Shown in pieces: positions 23,868 to 27,825 of a stretch of DNA of 27,825 nt. Source of the stretch: an uncultured Peptoniphilus sp. (GTDB lineage: Bacteria; Bacillota; Clostridia; Tissierellales; Peptoniphilaceae); assembly GCA_902489255.1 (NCBI GenBank), contig CABTZF010000023.1, positions 1-27,825 on the forward strand, given 5' to 3'. Position 1 is the stretch's first letter. The number at the start of each line of letters is the position of its first letter. The notes below the pieces were generated by a model that worked only from the letters and a program-made list of their open reading frames with translations, ran no database searches and was not told the origin of the DNA. The translations under genes and the position numbers were made by a program.

Positions 23868-25457
23868 TTGACAGAAAATTTATTAGAAGTCAAAAATGTC
23901 AGCAAGAGTTTCGGAGAAAATCAAGTCTTAAAAGATGTTAATTTCACTTTAAAAGAAGGTGAAATATTAGGACTTGTCGGAGAAAATGGTGCCGGAAAAT
24001 CAACCCTGATGAATATAATATTCGGTATGGAAGTTATTCATAACACAGGTGGATTTAACGGCCAATTAATTTTTTCCGGTAAAGAAACAGTCTTTAAAAA
24101 TCCTATTGAAGCTTTAAATGCAGGAGTTGGTATGGTTCACCAAGAATTTAATTTAATTCCCGGTTTTACTGTTTCAGAAAATATAACTTTAAATATGGAA
24201 AAAACTAAGACATCTGTAGTTTCTAAAATTTTCGGTAAGAAACTTGAGACAATTGACGGAAAAAGAAATATTGAAATTTCAGGCGACTCTTTAGATAAAC
24301 TCGGCATAAAAATAGATACCAATGAATTGGTTTCAGAAATGCCGGTTGGTCATAAACAATTTATAGAAATAGCCAGAGAAATTACCAGAAAAAATGTAAA
24401 ATTAATAATTATGGACGAACCAACAGCTGTCCTAACAGAAACTGAAGCAAATTCTCTTATTGATGCTTTAAAAAGACTTTCCAGCCTAGGCATATCAATT
24501 ATTTTTATTTCCCATCGCTTAAGAGAAGTTTTAACTGTATGTAATAAAATTGTAGTCTTAAGGGACGGAGTTGTTGTTGAAGACAGACCTGCTGAAGGTT
24601 TAAACATTGAACAAATTGCAAACTGGATGGTCGGTCGTGATGGTGATAAAAAAATAAACGTAACCAATAAAAATACTAAGCAAATTGATGATAATGACAT
24701 AATCATGGATGTTAAAAATTTATGGGTGGATATGCCCGGCGAAGCTATATATGATGTTAATATGTCAGTAAGAAAAGGTGAAATTCTTGGTATAGCAGGA
24801 CTTGCCGGCCAAGGTAAACTTGGAATCCCCAATGGAATTTTAGGAACCTACCCTGTTGGCGGTAATGTAAGCTTTAAGGGTGAGAATTTAAAACTTGGAG
24901 ATACGGCAAATATCTTGAAAAAGGGAATTGCATTTGTATCTGAAGACAGGCGTGGTGTCGGTTTGCTCTTAGATGAACCTATATTCTGGAATATTTCCTT
25001 TAATGCAATGCAGGTACAAAATAAATTTATTAAAAATATTTTAGGTTTTAAATTTAGAGATGAAGCTGCTATGAAGAAACTTTCAGATGAATATATAAAA
25101 AGCCTGGCTATAAAATGCACAGGTCCCGATCAAAAAGCAGGTAATCTTTCCGGAGGTAACCAGCAAAAAATTTGTCTGGCAAAGGCTTTTGCCATGGAAC
25201 CTGAACTGCTCTTTGTTTCAGAACCGACTCGCGGTATAGATATAGGTGCAAAACAATTGGTCCTTGAATCTTTGGAAAAATTTAACCAAGAAAATAATAC
25301 AACAATTGTAATGGTATCATCTGAGCTTGAAGAATTAAGGTCAATATGTGATAGGATTGCAGTAATTTGCGAAGGAAAAATTGCCGGCATTCTTCCCCCA
25401 ACAGCTAGTCCTGAAAAATTTGGACTTCTAATGAGTGGAGAAAGTGTGGAGGTGTAG
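23868..25457 (+). CDS. ABC importer ATPase with two nucleotide-binding domains (ribose/BMP-nucleoside type)
   Basis: A 529-residue protein of two fused ATPase domains, as in RbsA and NupO-type importers. Domain 1: Walker A GENGAGKST (38-46), Walker B LIIMDEPTAVLT (179-190), but its signature is the degenerate MPVGHKQ (158-164). Domain 2 (from about 285): a P-loop-like GLAGQGKLG (311-319) with Leu for the usual Thr/Ser, an intact LSGGNQQK (427-434) and LLFVSEPTRGID (447-458), where the Walker B Asp is Ser. Only one ATP site is likely to be fully active. It starts at a TTG (23868-23870) with GAGGTGA four bases upstream. No ATG fits. It energises the two permeases that follow. Confidence 0.88.
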   Translation: MTENLLEVKNVSKSFGENQVLKDVNFTLKEGEILGLVGENGAGKSTLMNIIFGMEVIHNTGGFNGQLIFSGKETVFKNPIEALNAGVGMVHQEFNLIPGFTVSENITLNMEKTKTSVVSKIFGKKLETIDGKRNIEISGDSLDKLGIKIDTNELVSEMPVGHKQFIEIAREITRKNVKLIIMDEPTAVLTETEANSLIDALKRLSSLGISIIFISHRLREVLTVCNKIVVLRDGVVVEDRPAEGLNIEQIANWMVGRDGDKKINVTNKNTKQIDDNDIIMDVKNLWVDMPGEAIYDVNMSVRKGEILGIAGLAGQGKLGIPNGILGTYPVGGNVSFKGENLKLGDTANILKKGIAFVSEDRRGVGLLLDEPIFWNISFNAMQVQNKFIKNILGFKFRDEAAMKKLSDEYIKSLAIKCTGPDQKAGNLSGGNQQKICLAKAFAMEPELLFVSEPTRGIDIGAKQLVLESLEKFNQENNTTIVMVSSELEELRSICDRIAVICEGKIAGILPPTASPEKFGLLMSGESVEV

Positions 25458-25458
25458 G

Positions 25459-26535
25459 GTGAAAAATAATAAATTACTTCAAAAGTTCGGTCTTGCCAGG
25501 CTGATAATAGCACTGTTTTTGCTGGCTCTATTCATCGCTGCTCCTTTTGTAGGAGTTAGCGTTAAGGATTCTTTTCAAAATGTGCTTTCAAGATTCGGTA
25601 TGTTTTCAATTCTTGTCCTCTCATTGGTACCAATGGTTCAATCCGGTTGTGGTCTTAACTTTGGTATTCCCATTGGGGTTGTTTGCGGTATCCTTGGCGG
25701 AGTTACATCTATAGAATTTGGATACACCGGATATATGGGTATATTTATGGCAATGATTTTTGGTATAGTATTTTCAATATTTTTTGGTTCAATATATGGC
25801 TATGTCCTAAATAAAATCAAGGGTGATGAAATGCTTATAGCCACTTATGTCGGTTATTCTTTTACTTCATTTATGTGTATAGCATATTTGATTTTACCTT
25901 ACAAGAATCCGGTTTCCGTTCTTTCTTATGGAGGCACCGGTCTGCGTCAACAAATTCCGGTTGCTAATTATTGGATGACTCATATAATTGGAGAATCCGG
26001 CAATAAAATGAGTATTGGTTTAATTACTAAGTTTTTATCTTTTAAACTTGGCGGTGCATTAATTCCTGTCGGTATGTTCTTGCTTTTTGCTTTATTTGCA
26101 TTTTTAGTTTGGGCTTTCTTTAGAACTAAAACCGGAACTGCAATGACAGCTGTAGGTTCAAACCCTGATTATGCAAGAGCAAGCGGATTAAATATTAATA
26201 GAGTAAGACTTGTTTCAGTTATTTTATCTACTGCAATCGCAGCTGTCGGAATTATTGTTTACCAACAATCATACGGTTTTATACAACTTTATCAATCTCC
26301 TTTGGCTTTTACTTTTCAAACAGTAGCGGCCTTATTGATTGGCGGAGCAAGTATAAACAAAGCTACCATACCTCATGTAATTATCGGTACTTTTCTTTTT
26401 CAAGGAATTATTACCTTAACACCTACTGTTATTAATTCAGCTTTCAATATAGATATTTCCGAAATACTTCGTATTATTGTTACAAATGGAATGATCTTAT
26501 ATGCACTTACAAGGAGGAATAGCAACAATGAATAA
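25459..26535 (+). CDS. ABC importer permease 1 (BPD_transp_2 / ribose-nucleoside type)
   Basis: A 358-residue permease with about nine hydrophobic segments. Conserved parts are GCGLNFGIPIGVVCGILGG and, near the C-terminus, TVAALLIGGASINKATIPHV, both typical of the LivH/RbsC/YufP class. I start at the GTG at 25459-25461, which follows GGAGGTGTAG and lies one base after the ATPase stop. An ATG at 25435 is in frame but lies inside the ATPase gene without a ribosome site. It forms a heterodimer with the next gene's product, with which it shares repeated motifs. Confidence 0.87.
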   Translation: MKNNKLLQKFGLARLIIALFLLALFIAAPFVGVSVKDSFQNVLSRFGMFSILVLSLVPMVQSGCGLNFGIPIGVVCGILGGVTSIEFGYTGYMGIFMAMIFGIVFSIFFGSIYGYVLNKIKGDEMLIATYVGYSFTSFMCIAYLILPYKNPVSVLSYGGTGLRQQIPVANYWMTHIIGESGNKMSIGLITKFLSFKLGGALIPVGMFLLFALFAFLVWAFFRTKTGTAMTAVGSNPDYARASGLNINRVRLVSVILSTAIAAVGIIVYQQSYGFIQLYQSPLAFTFQTVAALLIGGASINKATIPHVIIGTFLFQGIITLTPTVINSAFNIDISEILRIIVTNGMILYALTRRNSNNE

Positions 26536-27673
26536 AAATTTTGGAAAAACTTTAAGAAGCTCAATGGTTCCAATCCTCTTTATAATAATTTGCGGAATCG
26601 GTATTATTATTGCAAAACCTCCCCTGTCTTCTATTACTGGAGAGCTTGCAAATAGAATGGTTAGAAATACTTTCCTTGTGCTTTCACTGCTCATTCCAAT
26701 CATGGCTGGTATGGGAATTAATTTTGGGATTCCCCTGGGTGCCATGAGTGGACAGATAGGTCTTATATTTGCTCAAGATTGGGGATTTACCGGTGCAACA
26801 GGACTTTTAATTGCCGCTCTTATAGGCACTCCCATCGCCGTATTGCTTGGTCAATTCTCAGGTATGATTTTAAATAGAGCAAAGGGTCGTGAAATGATTA
26901 CATCAATGATGCTTGCTTTCTTTATTTTAGGTTGGTATATGTTGTTCCTCTTATTCTTCTGTGGAACTCTGATTCCTATAAGAACAAAAGAACTATTACT
27001 TTCTGAAGGATTTGGAATTAAAAATTCATTAACCTTGGCATCCCGTGGAGCCTTGGATAATATTATGAAATTTAGAATTAATCTGCCTCTTGGTGGCGGA
27101 CAGGCAATTCGTTTTGATGTACCTATTGTTACAATTTTAGTAATTGCAATTTTGTGTGCTTTTGTTGTTTGGTTCAAAAAAACAAAACTTGGCCATGATA
27201 TGAAAGCAGTAGGACAAGACCAAATAGTTTCTACTAATTCAGGTATGTATTCAAATAAAATAAGGATTCAATCCATTATAATTTCAACTGTTTTGGCTTG
27301 CTATGGACAAATTATTTACCTGCAAAATATAGGTACTCTTTCAACTTATGGCGGTCAAGATCAAGCTGCCCTATATGCAGCAGCATCTTTATTGGTCGGT
27401 GGTGCATCTGTTTCAAAAGCATCAATACCTAATGCAATTCTTGGAACTGCTCTTTTCCACTTGATGTTTATCGTAATGCCCCAAGCCGGAAAAGTCATTG
27501 CAGGGGATGCTATGATTGGTGAATATTTCAGAACTTTCTTATCTTATGCGGTAGTAACAATAGCTCTTATTATGCACGCTTATGAGAGAGCAAGAAATAT
27601 GGAAGATAAAAGACTGCAAACACGACTCGAAAGAGAGAATGTTACAGCCAATAAAAATCCAAAAAACGCATAA
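26528..27673 (+). CDS. ABC importer permease 2 (BPD_transp_2 / ribose-nucleoside type)
   Basis: A 381-residue paralogue of permease 1. The matching motifs are GMGINFGIPLGAMSGQIGL and AAASLLVGGASVSKASIPNA. It starts at the ATG at 26528-26530, with AAGGAGG 10 bases upstream, and overlaps the permease 1 stop by 8 bp, so the two are coupled. An earlier in-frame ATG (26501) is in the upstream gene without a ribosome site. It has a basic, charged tail past about residue 355. It is the last gene of the importer. Confidence 0.87.
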   Translation: MNKNFGKTLRSSMVPILFIIICGIGIIIAKPPLSSITGELANRMVRNTFLVLSLLIPIMAGMGINFGIPLGAMSGQIGLIFAQDWGFTGATGLLIAALIGTPIAVLLGQFSGMILNRAKGREMITSMMLAFFILGWYMLFLLFFCGTLIPIRTKELLLSEGFGIKNSLTLASRGALDNIMKFRINLPLGGGQAIRFDVPIVTILVIAILCAFVVWFKKTKLGHDMKAVGQDQIVSTNSGMYSNKIRIQSIIISTVLACYGQIIYLQNIGTLSTYGGQDQAALYAAASLLVGGASVSKASIPNAILGTALFHLMFIVMPQAGKVIAGDAMIGEYFRTFLSYAVVTIALIMHAYERARNMEDKRLQTRLERENVTANKNPKNA

Positions 27674-27684
27674 GTTAAAATAAT

Positions 27685-27779
27685 AAAAAATAACCCTGGT
27701 TTTATGAACTGCCCCCTTCTAAGTTGGTTTTTGGTCCAACTTTTTGGAGTCAGTTCATTTTATCCCAAGGTTATTTTTT
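27685..27779 (+). terminator. Operon terminator interrupted in its loop
   Basis: AAAAAATAACCCTGG (27685-27699) pairs with CCCAAGGTTATTTTTT (27764-27779), one mismatch. If the 53-bp palindrome (27705-27757) and one copy of TTTTA are removed, the two arms join across a 7-base loop (TTTTATC) as a normal terminator. The outer pair still works as a stem with a long inserted hairpin. Confidence 0.6.
27700..27762. mobile_element. 53-bp IS3/IS150-like palindromic mini-element with TTTTA direct repeats
   Basis: The left end TGAACTGCCCCC (27705 on) and the right end, read inward on the other strand, TGAACTGACTCC share TGAACTG at the tips and AAGTTGG inside. The TG...CA tips and the C-rich then GTTGG pattern resemble IS150-group ends of the IS3 family. 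Only about 8 bases separate the inner arms, so no transposase fits. TTTTA flanks it on both sides (27700-27704, 27758-27762), consistent with a 5-bp target duplication. Confidence 0.5.
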
Positions 27780-27781
27780 AT

Positions 27782-27825
27782 GGCTCTATGTCAAATATTG
27801 GGGAGGCTCGTTAGCTCGAGTCTCT
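27782..27825 (+). mobile_element. Possible ISL3-family left end running off the window
   Basis: GGCTCTATGTCAAATATTGG (27782-27801) resembles the GGCTCTTTGTCAA-type terminal repeats of ISL3-family elements. The last 23 bases form a small hairpin, GAGGCTCG with CGAGTCTC. No transposase sequence is inside the window, so this rests on the tip alone. Confidence 0.4.

Noticed and set aside
24350..24832. 160-codon open frame on the minus strand
   Set aside because: It lies entirely opposite the two-domain ABC ATPase gene, whose motifs are unmistakable. It has no ribosome site and no recognisable domain.
1..27825. CRISPR arrays, tRNA or rRNA genes, phage genes
   Set aside because: No regularly spaced repeats, tRNA cloverleaf-like GC-rich segments, rRNA-like stretches or phage structural proteins were seen on either strand.

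Overview
The window looks like chromosome from a low-GC, monoderm, anaerobic Firmicute. The best guess is a Gram-positive anaerobic coccus of the Peptoniphilaceae type (Anaerococcus, Peptoniphilus or a relative). The basis is very AT-rich intergenic DNA, strong AGGAGG/AGGTG ribosome sites with some TTG and GTG starts, lipoprotein signal peptides, an NhaC-type antiporter, a rubredoxin and an OpuC-type osmolyte transporter. The genus is inference; there is no rRNA or marker gene here.

Layout. (1) 1-180: a left edge with a strong terminator and a possible insertion-sequence tip. (2) 181-2621, minus strand: an autoregulated YtrA-like operon of a short GntR repressor, an ABC ATPase and two small ABC-2 permeases. 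It starts from a consensus promoter whose -10 lies in an inverted-repeat operator, back to back with the promoter of (3) a 3-hydroxyisobutyryl-CoA-hydrolase-like gene (2732-3787). (4) 3824-6529, minus: a calcium-type P-ATPase. (5) 6751-11272, minus: a heterodimeric ABC half-transporter pair followed by an AraC regulator. (6) 11435-12160: pgeF. (7) 12340-16236, minus: a MacA/MacB-type efflux operon whose adaptor has an exceptionally long predicted coiled-coil hairpin. (8) 16405-17703, plus: an NhaC-family antiporter. (9) 17729-18529: an RsbW-like ATPase, divergent from a 54-residue rubredoxin. (10) 18589-21959, minus: a complete opuCA-CB-CC-CD operon. (11) 22092-22275: a small two-frame gene that looks split. 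(12) 22474-27673, plus: a four-gene ABC importer whose lipoprotein appears to be a DUF3798 protein of unknown ligand, with a two-domain ATPase and two permeases. (13) 27674-27825: a terminator that seems to have been interrupted in its loop by a 53-bp IS3/IS150-like palindrome, then what looks like the start of an ISL3-type element.

Almost everything here is transport: osmolyte uptake, Na+ and Ca2+ export, two or three efflux systems, and one importer of unknown cargo. The most likely source of new biology is the DUF3798 importer (22474-27673). Its parts resemble the nucleoside/BMP and ribose-type importers, but its binding protein belongs to a family with no assigned ligand, and its ATPase has an unusually degenerate second nucleotide site. 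The two ends of the window may be mobile-element boundaries. I saw no CRISPR array, tRNA, rRNA, phage gene or recognisable riboswitch.
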